Origin: Anaerolineae bacterium
GTDB taxonomy: Bacteria; Chloroflexota; Anaerolineae; Aggregatilineales; Phototrophicaceae
Direction of reading: 5' to 3'
Assembly: GCA_013360465.1 (NCBI GenBank)
Contig: JABWBO010000007.1
Coordinates: 207,807 to 271,806, forward strand
Length of the DNA: 64,000 bases
The position numbers and the translations under genes are program-made. Shown here one piece after another: positions 46,302 through 55,282 of the stretch. The notes below the pieces were generated by a model that saw nothing but the letters and a program-made list of their open reading frames with translations, made no database searches and had not been told where the DNA came from. Every line of letters begins with the position of its first letter. Position 1 is the first letter of the stretch.

Positions 46302-46883
46302 TCAGCGGAGCGTCATCAGGTAAGCGATCAAATCGTTGATTTCACTTTCAGAATAGACCTCCGCCCAATTGCGCGGCATCAGTCCATCCGGGAAACCGGG
46401 GACGACGAACGCACCGGGATTGACAATCGACATGTGCAAATAGTCGTAGATGCTTATCCCCGGCACGCGCGACTCGGCGCGGATACTCACGTTGAGCAAA
46501 CCGGGTCCAATGAGCTGATCTTCCCGATCGACATAGTGGCAGGTCGCACAGGCGAAGCTGGCAGCCGGTTGGAAAGTGTTGAACAAGACCTGTCCATTGG
46601 CAAAATCACCCGTCCCGGCACTTTCCTCGACGGTTGGCGCTTCAGTCGGCGGGAGCAGGGTTGCCGTTAAGGTCGGTACTGATTCCAACGTCAACGTTGG
46701 CGGCGCTATAGAAGGCGTGACAAGCACCGCTGCTGCAACTTCGGCTTCCCTGCTGGTCTGTGGTGAAGGGAGAGGCGTAGTTGCCCCGATTATGCCCGCA
46801 ATGACGACGAAGTTGATGATCAGGATGAACGAGACGAAACTTGCGTTCAGCGAATGCGCGCCGCGCTGATGCTGCTCTGTCAT
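46302..46883 (-). CDS. Membrane-anchored c-type cytochrome
   Basis: This 193-residue protein has one N-terminal span (about residues 16-34), a Thr/Pro-rich linker of 60 residues and a C-terminal cytochrome c domain. Heme attachment is CATCH near residue 117, and the probable distal ligand is Met in DGLMPRNWAEVYSESEINDLIAYL, a typical class I ending. It would carry electrons outside the membrane. It starts 61 bp after the DUF3179 gene and precedes the Tat-exported protein. Confidence 0.85.
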   Translation of the reverse strand: MTEQHQRGAHSLNASFVSFILIINFVVIAGIIGATTPLPSPQTSREAEVAAAVLVTPSIAPPTLTLESVPTLTATLLPPTEAPTVEESAGTGDFANGQVLFNTFQPAASFACATCHYVDREDQLIGPGLLNVSIRAESRVPGISIYDYLHMSIVNPGAFVVPGFPDGLMPRNWAEVYSESEINDLIAYLMTLR

Positions 46884-46944
46884 ATAGCCTTCCAGTTCAG
46901 TGTTATGATCGACGATGGGTCAAGGATTTGCCTTGATGCAGCCC

Positions 46945-48114
46945 TTAAGACCCGTAGATGCTCGTTTCCGGTCGGAACGCTGCCCATGCGAACCAGAAAT
47001 GCGGAAAGGCAAACTGCTGCCGAAGCTGGCTGCCGTTCAATGCGCCCTCGACTGCCGTGCCAAACATATTCCATGCGCTGCCCGTTTGATCATCACGAAT
47101 CGCGCCGTCAGCATCAACGCTGAACGTCAGCGTTTGATCATCGAGTTGACGGCTGTACAGCGCCGCCATTCCGACATCGCGCGAGGCATCAATGCTGCTC
47201 TGATCCAGCGCGCTGGTCGCGCCGGGCTGCCAGAGTGCCACCACATCGATCCCACCTACCGTGTCATTGATAACGATGGCTTCCGCCAGCACCGGGAAAG
47301 GATACGCGACCGCTTCCCCACCAAGTACCGTTCCGAGAACCCGTTCGGTCGCAAACAGGCGATCATCCAGTTCACCGCGAAACAGGAAGGGCTGCGCGGA
47401 CGAGTCGTAGCCGACATACGGATTGGTGGCATAGGTGCGACCGCCGCGCGAAAGCACTTCGCCATCGGGGTACTGCTCGACAAACGCGCCGAAACCGACC
47501 ACCTGTGAGGGGAGTAAGGTCAACTGCGTTCCGGTATAGCTGCCGACGATCCCTTCGCCGGTGAACTGCTGCCACCAGCTTTGGGTGAGGTCATCCCACA
47601 TGATCAGGTCGCTGTTGCGCAGCAAGCCGGACACGCCGAAACGCAGCACCTGCCCATCAACCGTGCGATCAAAGACGACGGCGCTGTTGCACAGCGGGCA
47701 GAAGGTCACGGCGACGGGTACACCGCTCACGACATCATTCACGATTTCATGCCGCGTCAGGATGGCGAGCGGATAGGCGCGGGCACTGCCATCCAATTCA
47801 AACGCGATCACCGGGGACTGTGGTTGAAGCCATGTCGAAGCCTCGGCAATCGACTCGAAGGCTGGATTGTCGATCGGAGGGATACCATCGCGGGGAACGC
47901 CGCCAGAAATGATCTCGTCGAATACGCCTGTCTGAGACTGGCAGAAATCCGTTTTGTCCCACACACGGGTCAAACCCGATACATCAAGCGGCGGATTATC
48001 ACAGCTCAACTGGGCGCTCACGGTGGTTAAACCTCCCTCAAATCCCACCGCTGCGATCAGCATCAGTGCAAACACGAACAACAGAGTTGTAAATGCGCGT
48101 CGATCCTTGTTCAT
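46945..48114 (-). CDS. DUF3179 family exported protein
   Basis: This 389-residue protein has an N-terminal signal/anchor (residues 9-29). The body matches the DUF3179 family: DGIPPIDNPAFESIAEA, FELDGSARAYPLAILTRHEIVNDVVSGVPVAVTFCPLCNSAVVFDR with the conserved FCPLCN cysteines, then SGLLRNSDLIMWDD and WWQQFTGEGIVG. Function is not established for the family; the Cys pair and His suggest metal binding or redox chemistry. ATG at 48114 follows GGAGAGGA. Linked to the cytochrome gene downstream. Confidence 0.87.
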   Translation of the reverse strand: MNKDRRAFTTLLFVFALMLIAAVGFEGGLTTVSAQLSCDNPPLDVSGLTRVWDKTDFCQSQTGVFDEIISGGVPRDGIPPIDNPAFESIAEASTWLQPQSPVIAFELDGSARAYPLAILTRHEIVNDVVSGVPVAVTFCPLCNSAVVFDRTVDGQVLRFGVSGLLRNSDLIMWDDLTQSWWQQFTGEGIVGSYTGTQLTLLPSQVVGFGAFVEQYPDGEVLSRGGRTYATNPYVGYDSSAQPFLFRGELDDRLFATERVLGTVLGGEAVAYPFPVLAEAIVINDTVGGIDVVALWQPGATSALDQSSIDASRDVGMAALYSRQLDDQTLTFSVDADGAIRDDQTGSAWNMFGTAVEGALNGSQLRQQFAFPHFWFAWAAFRPETSIYGS

Positions 48115-48179
48115 CACCCTATCCTCTCCACACTCGCGGGGCATTACGAGTATCCAACCACGTCCGAAGCATGGACGAA

Positions 48180-48207
48180 AGCCGCAGATCGGTCGTGAAC
48201 TGCGGCT
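48180..48207. terminator. Hairpin between the small membrane protein and DUF3179 genes
   Basis: AGCCGCAG and CTGCGGCT are perfect 8-bp arms around a 12-nt loop, 21 bp past the stop of the upstream minus-strand gene. No T-tract. It may weaken or modulate read-through into the DUF3179 gene. Confidence 0.4.
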
Positions 48208-48227
48208 CAAAAGCTCAGTTCATCCGC

Positions 48228-48677
48228 TTAACGGCGCTGGATCAGGGTGAAGAATCCGGCGGTGACGATGCCGAAGATCACATGCCCGACCAGACTCATC
48301 CACTGTGCATCGCCGATTTGGAACACCATGTCGCTCATGCCCATCATCAGCGGCATCATGATCAACGCGCCCAATACCCACCAGATCGCCCCGTAGATGA
48401 TGCCCGCGCCCATCGACACCAGCCACCCTGAGGGCAAGCGCGGCGCGACCACACCGTACACCGCGCCGATGATGGCGCTGATCATCAGGTGCATGACGAA
48501 GCCGACCACTGGATTTTGAGAGCCAACCGTCTGAGCAAGCGTCGGCAGCATCCCGCCGACCGCCATCTGCACCCCGAACACCGAGCCGCCGATCAGCGCG
48601 GCGCTGATCCCCTGAATTACACTGCTGACAAGTGTGGATGAAGACGCCTGCTCCTGACGAATCGCTGTCGTTGCCAT
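48228..48677 (-). CDS. Four-span membrane protein of unknown function
   Basis: This 149-residue protein has about four spans (residues 18-42, 55-75, 82-105 and 120-143) rich in Gly, Met and Ala, a pattern also seen in small channel-like or DUF-type membrane proteins. No family is recognised. The ATG at 48677 follows AAGGAG. It is the first gene of the minus-strand set and diverges from the FIST gene; the tandem repeat at 48765 lies between them. Confidence 0.65.
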   Translation of the reverse strand: MATTAIRQEQASSSTLVSSVIQGISAALIGGSVFGVQMAVGGMLPTLAQTVGSQNPVVGFVMHLMISAIIGAVYGVVAPRLPSGWLVSMGAGIIYGAIWWVLGALIMMPLMMGMSDMVFQIGDAQWMSLVGHVIFGIVTAGFFTLIQRR

Positions 48678-48764
48678 GTCCAGAACTCCTTGAGCGTCAA
48701 AACCAGTCAATGTCCTCAGTGTATGCAATCCCTATGAGGCGAGGAGCAAACAAACACCCCGCAA

Positions 48765-48786
48765 ATGCCGAAGATTTGCCGAAGAT
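48765..48786. promoter_or_regulatory. Tandem 11-bp repeat in the divergent promoter
   Basis: ATGCCGAAGAT and TTGCCGAAGAT lie head to tail, differing from the site at 46268 in one base. It is 88-109 bp upstream of the membrane-protein ATG and 66 bp upstream of the FIST start. For the minus strand, TACACT lies downstream as a possible -10 without a good -35, which would fit activation by a regulator bound here. Confidence 0.6.
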
Positions 48787-48851
48787 GGCGTTTCGGGGTT
48801 CGCTTCCGTATTACACTTGAAGGCAGAGTGACTTTTCGGGGGTGACGGGTT

Positions 48852-50021
48852 TTGGCAACGCATATCGGAGTCGGATTGTCCGACCAAGTGAAAGGCTTCG
48901 ACTGTGGACGCGACGCGGCGCGGGCGGCTTGCGCCAGTCTCCCGGACACGAACGCGCCCATCACGCTGGCGCTGCTGTTCACGTCACATGCCCACCCGGA
49001 ACAGGTCTTGAAAGGGGCAAATGCTGCCCTCGGTGACGTACCCTTGATCGGCGCGACCTCGGTCGGGCAGTACAGCCACGCCGGATATGTTGAACACGGC
49101 GCGGGCGTGCTGCTGATTCAAAGCGATCACATTCGCTTCCATACCAACCGCTATCAGCGTCCCTTGGTGGGCAAAGGACGCTTGTTGGGCGATTTGCACG
49201 GAGTAACGGCTGATGGGCTGGGGAGCGCCTTTCATCATCGGGCGCTGGTACTTTTTCCCGACGTGCAGGTGATGAATCTGGATGAAGTGGTGGATCGCGC
49301 CATGACGGAAACCGGGATGCTTTACGACATCCTCGGCGGACCCAGCCCGAACGCGAATCAGCCGCCGCGCCCGCCCGCTGTTTTCTTCAACCGCCGCATG
49401 TTTCGCAACGGTTTGAGCGCCGCCGAAGTGTTGAGCCAAACACCGCTCGGCTTGGCGCTCGACAACGGTTGGACACCCTTGAGCGGCGCGTACCGCGTGA
49501 CCCACACCGACGCGCACCGCATCCTCAAGATCGACGGTCGTCCGGCATGGGAAGTCTACGAGGATTTTCTCAACGAGCGCGCCATCCCGTATCGACCGGA
49601 TTCTCTGGCGGCGACCACGCTGCATTATCCGGTCGGAGTGTGCGCCAACGGAACTTGCAAGGTGAGTTTCGTCATGGGCTTCGACCGCTCAGGTGCGATG
49701 CTCGTCACCGCGCCGCCGCCCGTGGGACGACTGATTCACATCTTATCCACCCGACCGGATGCGCTGGTGACTGCTGCCGGACGCGCCGTCGATCAGGCGC
49801 GGGCGCGGGCGGAAAGCTGCGCCGGAGCCTTGTTCATCGACTGCATGTCGACGGCGATGCTGTTAGGCGAAACATTTGCCGAGCAGCGCGCAGTCGTTCA
49901 GGAGCGGCTGGGAGATGTCCCGTTTCTCGGCTTTCGCAGTCACGGCGTACTGTCCCGCTTGCAGGGACAGACTGCCGGACATTATGAGTGTTCCGTCGGC
50001 ACCTTTATCTTCCCGAAATGA
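48852..50021 (+). CDS. FIST domain sensor protein
   Basis: FIST proteins are predicted small-molecule sensors found with signalling genes. The 389-residue soluble protein has a FIST_N-like half (residues 1-200: ITLALLFTSHAHPEQVLKGANAALGDVPLIGATSVGQYS, HHRALVLFPD) and a FIST_C-like half (from about 215: HRILKIDGRPAWEVYEDFL, GALFIDCMSTAMLLGE, DVPFLGFRSHGVLSR). The start is a TTG at 48852 shortly after GGGGTGACGGG. The kinase gene follows after one base, so ligand state is probably passed to that kinase. Confidence 0.85.
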   Translation: MATHIGVGLSDQVKGFDCGRDAARAACASLPDTNAPITLALLFTSHAHPEQVLKGANAALGDVPLIGATSVGQYSHAGYVEHGAGVLLIQSDHIRFHTNRYQRPLVGKGRLLGDLHGVTADGLGSAFHHRALVLFPDVQVMNLDEVVDRAMTETGMLYDILGGPSPNANQPPRPPAVFFNRRMFRNGLSAAEVLSQTPLGLALDNGWTPLSGAYRVTHTDAHRILKIDGRPAWEVYEDFLNERAIPYRPDSLAATTLHYPVGVCANGTCKVSFVMGFDRSGAMLVTAPPPVGRLIHILSTRPDALVTAAGRAVDQARARAESCAGALFIDCMSTAMLLGETFAEQRAVVQERLGDVPFLGFRSHGVLSRLQGQTAGHYECSVGTFIFPK

Positions 50022-50022
50022 C

Positions 50023-51330
50023 ATGACGATCATGAATGACCTTGCCTGTACGTTAGCAAATATGATGTGTGCCGGGTCGGTGGAACAGACGCTCTCGTTC
50101 GCGCTGGCGAGTTTGCTCACGCTGACCCATCCGCAGTGGGTGTGTTTTCTGCTCTGGGATGCCGACTTGAAACGCTACATCATCGGGGAAACGTGGCTGC
50201 ACGACGCAGAGTCACGTCATCCGGCTGCTTTACGTCGTCTTGTCTTGGGGCAGGCGAATACGGCTTACCTCAGTGACCCGCACACACCACGTTGGCTGGG
50301 CACAAACGGTTGGTATCACCCACTGAACGCAAAAGGAACGCATGTCGGCGCGTTATGTCTTGGCATTGACCAGATTCCTCGTGAAGCCCAGCAGCCCTAC
50401 GATCTCCTCGTCAGGTCACTGAGCCAAACCTTATACACCAACGCGCGCTTAGAAGAGGCGGAACGCGAACGGGCTGAGCTGGAAAGTGATCGCGAGCGGT
50501 TGGAGCAGCTTTTGCGCGCGGTCGAAGATCAGCAGCGCACTATCGATCACCTGCTGGTAGCCGAGCGTCAGCTTTCCGCCTCCTTAGAGGCGAAAGTCGA
50601 AGAGCGCACGGCGGCGCTGCGGGCGGCGCAGAATCGCCTGATTCAGTCGGAAAAACTCGCAGTCATCGGGCAGCTTGCCAGTTCACTCGCACACGAGCTG
50701 AACAATCCGCTGCAAGCCATCGAGAGTGGTTTAGGGTTAGTCATGACGCAGCTTAACGGCGCAGCGCCGGAAGTGCGCGCCGATTTGACGATCATCCGGC
50801 AGGAATTGGAGCGCATTCAGACGATCTTCCGGCAGATGCTCGATTTCTATCGTCCCGTCTCGCATGAACATCTGCCGCTCGATGTCAATGCCATTTGCGA
50901 AGGGGTGCGCATCCTTATGCGCAAGCGGCTGCACGATGCCGGCATTAGCCTGCGTCTACAGCTTACAGACCATCTGCCCACGCCGTGCGGCGACAGCAAT
51001 CAGATCAAGCAGGTGCTTCTGAATCTCATGCTCAACGCGGCAGAAGCAGCACGCAGGGAAGCGGCACACATCCAATTGACCACCGCCGCACAAGATCAGA
51101 CGGTGATCATCACGCTGGCGGATAACGGAGCAGGCATCTCGCCGGAACATCTCCCACGCCTGTTCGAGCCGCTGTTCACCACCAAGATGCGCGGCTTAGG
51201 CTTAGGGCTGGCGATCTCGCGCGAAATCATCGAACGGCACGGCGGGAGCATCGGCGTCGAAAGCGTTTTGGGCGCGGGGACGACGTTTCAGATCAAGCTG
51301 CCCGTGAAGGAAGTGTGCGACCGTGAGTAA
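50023..51330 (+). CDS. Soluble histidine kinase with GAF-like input domain
   Basis: This 435-residue kinase has no membrane span. Residues 1-140 look like a GAF domain, followed by a coiled coil (about 145-205), the HisKA helix VIGQLASSLAHELNNPLQAIESG with His near residue 223 and the ATPase domain (NQIKQVLLNLMLNAAEAAR, LADNGAGISPEHLPRLFEPLFTTK, GLGLAISREIIERHGG). Input probably comes from the FIST protein encoded immediately upstream. The stop overlaps the regulator start by 8 bp. Leu TTA codons are commoner here than in the polysaccharide cluster. Confidence 0.9.
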   Translation: MTIMNDLACTLANMMCAGSVEQTLSFALASLLTLTHPQWVCFLLWDADLKRYIIGETWLHDAESRHPAALRRLVLGQANTAYLSDPHTPRWLGTNGWYHPLNAKGTHVGALCLGIDQIPREAQQPYDLLVRSLSQTLYTNARLEEAERERAELESDRERLEQLLRAVEDQQRTIDHLLVAERQLSASLEAKVEERTAALRAAQNRLIQSEKLAVIGQLASSLAHELNNPLQAIESGLGLVMTQLNGAAPEVRADLTIIRQELERIQTIFRQMLDFYRPVSHEHLPLDVNAICEGVRILMRKRLHDAGISLRLQLTDHLPTPCGDSNQIKQVLLNLMLNAAEAARREAAHIQLTTAAQDQTVIITLADNGAGISPEHLPRLFEPLFTTKMRGLGLGLAISREIIERHGGSIGVESVLGAGTTFQIKLPVKEVCDRE

Positions 51331-52096
51331 CCGGGTGCTTGTTGTCGATGATGAAGCGGCGATCCGCAACTTTCTCGTCCGTGTGCTGCAACTGGGCGGT
51401 TACGAGGTAACAGCGGCAGGTGATGGTCGGGAAGCGCTGGAGAAACTGGAGGGTGCCGCGTTTGATGTCTTGCTCACCGACATCAAGATGGATCGGCTCG
51501 ATGGGGTTGAACTGCTGCACCTTGCCAAAGAACGCTATCCCGATCTCGCAGTGATCCTGCTGACCGGACATGCGACCGTCCCTTCGGCGATTGCCGCGCT
51601 GCGTCAGGGCGCGCATGACTATCTGCTTAAACCGGCGAAGAATGAGGATATCCTTGCCGCGGTGGAATCCGCGCTGACTGACCGCGCACGTCAGCAGCGG
51701 CGCGACCGACTCGAGCAGATCGCCGCGCAGTTCATCGACGTCGTGCAACCGGAGATGCAGACCGTCGCGCAAGCGACCAAATCCCCAATCGCCTATGGCG
51801 ACCTAACGTTTGATGTCGGTGGATTTCGTGCAAGTCTGAGAGGTCAGGCGCTCGACCTCACCCTGACCGAATTTCGCCTGCTCCTCGAACTGGCGCGCGC
51901 GCCGGGCGAGACCATCGGCTATGTCGCACTGGTGCAGTCCGCCTGTGGATATACCTGTTCTCGCCATGAAGCGCGTGAAATTATCGGCGCGCATGTGCTT
52001 AATCTGCGCAAAAAACTGGGTATCGAACCGGACTCAGCCCTGTACATCGAATCGGTGCGCGGCGTGGGCTACCGCCTGATCCCGCAAACCGAGTGA
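51323..52096 (+). CDS. OmpR-type response regulator
   Basis: This 257-residue regulator has a receiver (residues 1-120: VLVVDDEAAIRNF, phospho-Asp in LLTDIKMDRLDG near residue 53, LLTGHAT, LLKPAKNED) and a C-terminal winged helix (about 155-255: FRASLRGQALDLTLTEFRLLLELARAPGETI, GAHVLNLRKKLG, VRGVGYRLIPQ). It starts with GTG inside the end of the kinase gene. OmpR-family dimers bind tandem direct repeats, which match the repeats at 46268 and 48765; it probably controls both divergent operons. Confidence 0.92.
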   Translation: MSNRVLVVDDEAAIRNFLVRVLQLGGYEVTAAGDGREALEKLEGAAFDVLLTDIKMDRLDGVELLHLAKERYPDLAVILLTGHATVPSAIAALRQGAHDYLLKPAKNEDILAAVESALTDRARQQRRDRLEQIAAQFIDVVQPEMQTVAQATKSPIAYGDLTFDVGGFRASLRGQALDLTLTEFRLLLELARAPGETIGYVALVQSACGYTCSRHEAREIIGAHVLNLRKKLGIEPDSALYIESVRGVGYRLIPQTE

Positions 52097-52147
52097 CTCG
52101 GCTCCAACAACAATTTACGGCCCTACAGACGACAAAGGAGAACGGTG

Positions 52148-52195
52148 ATGAAAAAGCCCTTGTTCGAGTCGTGTCTTCCATATCAGGGGATTTAA
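52148..52195 (+). CDS. Possible 15-residue peptide or gene remnant
   Basis: AAAGGAG at 52134-52140 precedes an ATG by seven bases, an ideal arrangement. The frame reads MKKPLFESCLPYQGI and then stops. This looks like the front of an exported protein cut short, or a true small peptide. It lies between the response regulator and tRNA-Val(GAC). No homolog is recognised. Confidence 0.3.
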   Translation: MKKPLFESCLPYQGI

Positions 52196-52204
52196 GCGAA
52201 GAAT

Positions 52205-52276
52205 GGGCAGTAGAGGACTCGAACCTCTAACCACTCCCACGTCAAAGGAGTACTCTGCCAGTTGAGCTAACTGCCC
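52205..52276 (-). tRNA. tRNA-Val(GAC)
   Basis: A full 72-nt cloverleaf is visible on the minus strand: 7-bp acceptor (GGGCAGT/ACTGCCC), D-arm, anticodon loop TTGACGT giving anticodon GAC, 5-nt variable region and a T-arm with TTCGAGT loop. CCA is not encoded. It lies 63 bp downstream of the prmC stop on the same strand. Confidence 0.93.
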
Positions 52277-52339
52277 ATCGTAAGGAGTATTTTAGCAGAA
52301 CGGCAGCGCAATGCAAGGCTGAAGCGCCTCTGCGCGCCT

Positions 52340-53176
52340 CTAGGCGATCCGAATACGCGCAATGCGGTCGTGTCCGGCATAATCCGGAAGAATCTCCACG
52401 ACAGCCTCCGGCAGTCGCGCCTCGACCTCGGCAGCCAGCGCTCCCCCCTGCCCCGCCATGATCTCTAGCAGGATGAGCGCATCGGCATCTGCCACCGCAG
52501 GAATCTGCGCCAGGAGCCGCCGGATGATCTCCAGTCCGTCGGGTCCGCCATCGAGTGCAAGACGCGGCTCGTACCGACTGACTTGAAGGCGGCTGACCTC
52601 CTCACCAGGGATATAGGGCAGGTTCGCCAGGATCAAACGGCAGCGCAGACGCTGCTCGATCAGCGGCTGCAGCAGATCTCCCTCGAAGAAAGAGACCTGC
52701 GCACCGTGAAAGGCGGCATTCTTCGCGGCGACAGCGAGCGCCGGTCGGCTCACATCGGTGGCGTAAACCCTGGTGAGAGGGCGCAGCGCCGCCAGCGTCA
52801 CCGCCAGCACCCCGCTCCCCGTGCCAACATCCACCGCTGTGATGGCATCCTCCCCGACAAATACCAGCGCCTGCTCAAGCAGCAGCTCGGTTTCCGGGCG
52901 CGGGATGAGTACATCGGGGGTCACACAATACTCACGGTCATAGAACCCCCACGTCCCCAGGATGTAGGGCAGCGGTTCGCCGACAGCAGCGCGCTCCACC
53001 AGGCACGCAAAAGCTTCGACCTGTGACGGATCGAGTTCCTGTTCCGGGTGTGCCATCAGCCAGGCGCGCTCCACCTTCAGGACGGTGCGCAGCAGCCGCT
53101 GCACATCCGACCCCGACGTTTCGCTCACGTCAGCCAGACGCGCCGCCGCCCTCTGAAGGGCTTCTCGAACGATCAT
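52340..53176 (-). CDS. prmC: Release factor glutamine methyltransferase
   Basis: PrmC methylates the GGQ glutamine of peptide release factors. The 278-residue protein has the helical N-terminal domain and PLPYILGTWGFYDREYCVTPDVLIPRPETELL, the PrmC hallmark, then motif I VDVGTGSGVLAVTLA. The substrate-binding NPPY motif reads NLPY (LILANLPYIP), a conservative change. The ATG at 53176 follows GAAGGA; two earlier in-frame ATGs have no ribosome binding site. Confidence 0.9.
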   Translation of the reverse strand: MIVREALQRAAARLADVSETSGSDVQRLLRTVLKVERAWLMAHPEQELDPSQVEAFACLVERAAVGEPLPYILGTWGFYDREYCVTPDVLIPRPETELLLEQALVFVGEDAITAVDVGTGSGVLAVTLAALRPLTRVYATDVSRPALAVAAKNAAFHGAQVSFFEGDLLQPLIEQRLRCRLILANLPYIPGEEVSRLQVSRYEPRLALDGGPDGLEIIRRLLAQIPAVADADALILLEIMAGQGGALAAEVEARLPEAVVEILPDYAGHDRIARIRIA

Positions 53177-53321
53177 CTCGTCATCCTTCTCGATCATCGC
53201 CGCTTGGGCAGTTCCATTCAAGTATACCCAGCCCTCTTGAGACGAGGCGGTCGGCAAACAACCACCCCAGCATCGTGAAAACGAGTACAATCAAAGTAAA
53301 TATTGTGAGGTCAGGCTTTCC

Positions 53322-54950
53322 ATGATGGATCAACGAAAAACATGGGATTACGTCGTTGTGGGGTCAGGCTTCGGCGGAAGCGTATCCGCCATGCGTCTGG
53401 CGGAGAAAGGCTATTCCGTCCTCGTCCTGGAGCGAGGCAAGCGCTTCCGTGATGAAGATTTCCCCCGCACCAACTGGAATATCTTCAAATATCTGTGGCT
53501 GCCCGTCGCGCGCTGCTTCGGCATCCAACAGATCAGCCTGCTCAACGACATCATGGTACTGCACGGCAGCGGCGTCGGCGGCGGCAGCCTGGTCTACGCC
53601 AACGTGCTGATGGAACCTGGAGACGAGCTGTTCGACGCGCCGGGATGGCGTCACCTGGCGGACTGGAAGACGATCCTGCGTCCGCACTACGAGACCGCCA
53701 AACGTATGCTCGGCGCCGCTCGCAACCCTTTCTTCACCCCTGCCGACCGTGTCCTACAGGAGATCGCTCTTGAACGCGGACAGGGCGACACCTTCCAACT
53801 GGCGAACGTCGGCATCTTTTTTGGTGAACCGGACAAGGTCTACCCCGATCCGTACTTTGATGGGGAAGGTCCGGCGCGTACCGGCTGTAACGGCTGCGGC
53901 GGCTGCATGGTCGGCTGCCGTTATGGATCGAAGAACACGCTGCTCAAGAACTATCTCTTCTTTGCGGAAAAGTGGGGCGCATCTATTCAGGCGGAATCGG
54001 AAGTGACCGATCTTCGTCCGCTGCCCAATGGGCAGCCGGATGGCGCGCGCTATGAAGTCGTCTACCGTCGTTCGACTGCCGCCCCCTGGGCACGATCGGG
54101 CGAAAAGATTCGAGCGCGCGGGGTGGTCATTTCGGCGCACGCGCTTGGCACGATGAAGCTGCTGTTCCGCTGCCGCGATGTGACCCGGACGCTGCCGAAA
54201 CTCTCGCCCTGCCTGGGATCAAACGTGCGCACCAACAGCGAGGCGCTTGTCGGCTCAACATCCTGGGACACCAAGACGGATTATTCGACGGGACCTGCCA
54301 TCACCTCCATTTTCGCCCTGGACGAAATCACCCGCGTCGAGCCGGTGCGCTACCCGCGCGGCTCGTCGTTCATGCGCCTGCTCGCCATCCCCATGATCGA
54401 AACCGCCAACACGCCGTTCAAACGGCTGATCAGGACGATTCTGCATGGGCTGCGGCATCCCCTGGAATTCTTCTACGCCAAATTTCTGTCGCGCTGGTCC
54501 GAGCGTTCGACCATCCTGCTGATCATGCAGACGGCGGAAAGCACCATGCGCCTACGCCTGGGCAGACACCTCTTCACAGGCTTTCGGCGCGGCATGGTGA
54601 CCGAAGTGCCCGAAAACACGTCGATGTCGCCGGACGCCGGCATCACCCATCGGCTGACTCACCGCTTCGCCGAAAAGACGCAAGGCATCGCCCAGGATAC
54701 GATCCCTGAGACGCTGCTCGGCATCCCCGCGACGGCGCACCTGATCGGTGGCGTGCCAATGGGGACGAGCGCCGCCGATGGCGTGGTCGATATGCGCTGC
54801 CAGGTCTTCAATTATCCGGGGCTGTACGTGATCGACGGGTCGATCATCCCGGCGAATCCCGGCGTCAATCCCAGCTTGACCATCACCGCGCTGGCGGAAT
54901 TTGCCATGAGCAGCATTCCTCATAAGGCGGCTGAGACGACACTTGATTGA
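53322..54950 (+). CDS. GMC-family oxidoreductase with cysteine cluster
   Basis: This 542-residue flavoprotein, in the style of cholesterol oxidases and related GMC enzymes, has the FAD loop VVVGSGFGGSVSAMRLAEKG, the HGSGVGGGSLVYANVL segment and the C-terminal IDGSIIPANPGVNPSLTITALAE. Near residue 188 is CNGCGGCMVGC, four cysteines that could hold an iron-sulfur cluster, as known in some relatives. It would oxidise an alcohol, possibly a sterol- or hopanoid-like lipid; substrate is unknown. Followed by a strong bidirectional hairpin. Confidence 0.82.
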   Translation: MMDQRKTWDYVVVGSGFGGSVSAMRLAEKGYSVLVLERGKRFRDEDFPRTNWNIFKYLWLPVARCFGIQQISLLNDIMVLHGSGVGGGSLVYANVLMEPGDELFDAPGWRHLADWKTILRPHYETAKRMLGAARNPFFTPADRVLQEIALERGQGDTFQLANVGIFFGEPDKVYPDPYFDGEGPARTGCNGCGGCMVGCRYGSKNTLLKNYLFFAEKWGASIQAESEVTDLRPLPNGQPDGARYEVVYRRSTAAPWARSGEKIRARGVVISAHALGTMKLLFRCRDVTRTLPKLSPCLGSNVRTNSEALVGSTSWDTKTDYSTGPAITSIFALDEITRVEPVRYPRGSSFMRLLAIPMIETANTPFKRLIRTILHGLRHPLEFFYAKFLSRWSERSTILLIMQTAESTMRLRLGRHLFTGFRRGMVTEVPENTSMSPDAGITHRLTHRFAEKTQGIAQDTIPETLLGIPATAHLIGGVPMGTSAADGVVDMRCQVFNYPGLYVIDGSIIPANPGVNPSLTITALAEFAMSSIPHKAAETTLD

Positions 54951-54967
54951 GGGAGTCGCGATGCAAA

Positions 54968-55003
54968 AAGACAGGTCTCTGCCAGTATGCAGAGACCTGT
55001 CTT
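54968..55003. terminator. Strong intrinsic terminator between a CDS end and tRNA-Val(CAC)
   Basis: Perfect 15-bp arms (54968-54982 and 54989-55003) with a 6-nt loop. On the minus strand it follows the tRNA by 7 bp and ends in a run of T (CTTTTTGC), so it terminates the tRNA transcript. It may also end the plus-strand oxidoreductase message. Confidence 0.88.
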
Positions 55004-55010
55004 GGGTTGT

Positions 55011-55083
<73 letters not shown>

Positions 55084-55282
55084 TTTGCGCCGCATCAATC
55101 GGCAACGTTAAGGAAGATTGTACTGATCCGAGGGCGTCGCGTCAAGGCGGCGATGGTACGATAACGCCGAAGCCGGTGACATTCGTCAGGGCGATTTATC
55201 GCAAGTTGCACAGGATAAGATCGCGCTGCCGAGGCATTATCGGCATCATTTCGATCCTCAAGCTGTCGAAAGCGCAGTATCG

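Noticed and set aside
45044..52276. Genomic island inserted at tRNA-Val(GAC)
   Set aside because: TTA leucine codons look somewhat commoner in the kinase gene, but I find no repeat of the tRNA 3' end at the other border and no integrase, so transfer is not supported.
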